Notes under the pieces: generated by a model
The model's database searches: none
What the model was told of the DNA's origin: nothing
The model's input: the letters and a program-made list of their open reading frames with translations, nothing else
Shown: positions 5,763 to 5,904 of the stretch, in pieces
Layout: each line of letters opens with the position of its first letter
Position numbering within the stretch: position 1 is the first letter of the stretch
Origin: Deinococcus sp.
Lineage (GTDB): Bacteria; Deinococcota; Deinococci; Deinococcales; Deinococcaceae
Assembly: GCA_018260375.1 (NCBI GenBank)
Contig: JAGLBF010000135.1
Span: 1-5,904, forward strand
Direction of reading: 5' to 3'
Length of the DNA stretch: 5,904 nt
Position numbers and translations under genes: made by a program

Positions 5763-5765
5763 AGT

Positions 5766-5806
5766 GGCGCGGGCCAAACAAGGCATAGGCGCTTTGGCCC
5801 TGCGCC
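5766..5806 (-). promoter_or_regulatory. Strong leader hairpin in front of fabZ
   Basis: GGGCCAAA (5771-5778) and TTTGGCCC (5793-5800) are perfect 8-bp inverted repeats around a 14-base loop. After a single bulged base (5801) the stem continues as GGCGC (5766-5770) with GCGCC (5802-5806), giving 13 pairs in all. In the fabZ mRNA the structure ends three bases before the Shine-Dalgarno. The loop carries a second GCGCC (minus 5792-5788) that could compete for the same 5' strand, so two alternative folds are possible. No T-run follows on either side, so it is not an ordinary terminator. A DNA operator is the alternative reading. Confidence 0.55.
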
Positions 5807-5820
5807 GCTCAATACTCGCC

Positions 5821-5829
5821 ATGCTAACA
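5821..5829 (-). promoter_or_regulatory. Candidate extended -10 for fabZ
   Basis: On the minus strand TGTTAGCAT is a TGn extended -10 with TAGCAT (5826-5821) as the hexamer. No convincing -35 lies at 16-18 bases. Transcription would start near 5814, so the mRNA would begin just before the leader hairpin. The real promoter could also lie further upstream, beyond the window. Confidence 0.3.
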
Positions 5830-5866
5830 CGCCCTTAATTCGCCCCGCACCACTGATACGGATTCC

Positions 5867-5895
5867 GATTGATTTGGCGTACTTCCGAATCAATC
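5867..5895. repeat. Inverted repeat upstream of the fabZ promoter region
   Basis: GATTGATT (5867-5874) and AATCAATC (5888-5895) are perfect 8-bp inverted repeats around 13 bases. Corresponding positions in the two arms are 21 bp apart, about two helical turns, as expected for a dimeric regulator bound to one face of DNA. It lies about 40-70 bases upstream of the candidate fabZ -10. It may equally belong to a neighbour outside the window. Confidence 0.4.
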
Positions 5896-5904
5896 AGGGC
5901 GGAT

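Noticed and set aside
5750..5893. N-terminal extension of FabZ to 5893
   Set aside because: It would add 48 residues absent from the family and run through the leader hairpin and the upstream inverted repeat; the AGGAGG before 5749 decides the start.
1..5904. CRISPR array, tRNA, rRNA or insertion sequence
   Set aside because: No regularly spaced repeats, no tRNA-like cloverleaf or rRNA segments, and no transposase-like frame or terminal inverted repeats were seen.

Overview
The window looks like chromosomal DNA from a Deinococcus species. The deciding evidence is a gene for DdrB, the single-stranded-DNA-binding and annealing protein specific to Deinococcus. It is preceded by a near-perfect copy of the 17-bp radiation/desiccation response palindrome, placed over its -10 box. 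Composition is moderately GC-rich (about 60% by eye). The other genes fit a diderm with unusual envelope lipids: FabZ, an LptF/LptG-type permease, an MGDG-synthase-like glycosyltransferase and a membrane-anchored NodB-type deacetylase. I cannot name the species.

Layout, left to right. 11-622 (minus) is a YdjA-like nitroreductase. 623-924 is a divergent intergenic region with a well-formed ddrB promoter, an RDRM operator and a weaker promoter facing left; the two -35 boxes sit in the arms of one inverted repeat. 925-1374 (plus) is ddrB, ending right after its folded core. 1375-1480 is a convergent gap with several nested inverted repeats and a T-run. 1481-2764 and 2761-3936 (both minus) are the deacetylase and the glycosyltransferase, which overlap by ATGA and so are probably translationally coupled. 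3937-4119 is a spacer holding candidate promoters, a weak terminator and a possible 42-residue cysteine-rich ORF. 4120-5262 (minus) is the LptF/LptG-family permease, and 5264-5749 (minus) is fabZ, whose stop codon lies one base before the permease start. 5750-5904 is the fabZ leader and upstream region, with a strong hairpin directly before the ribosome binding site and a second, separate inverted repeat further upstream.

The four minus-strand genes from fabZ to the deacetylase form two tightly packed pairs pointing the same way: fatty-acid elongation plus a lipid-exporting permease, then glycolipid synthesis plus an envelope-facing deacetylase. I infer a cell-envelope lipid and glycoconjugate locus next to an unrelated DNA-damage-response gene. 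The items most worth a second look are the tail-less DdrB, the divergent promoter architecture at ddrB, the fabZ leader hairpin, the fused deacetylase next to its glycosyltransferase, and the small cysteine-rich ORF.
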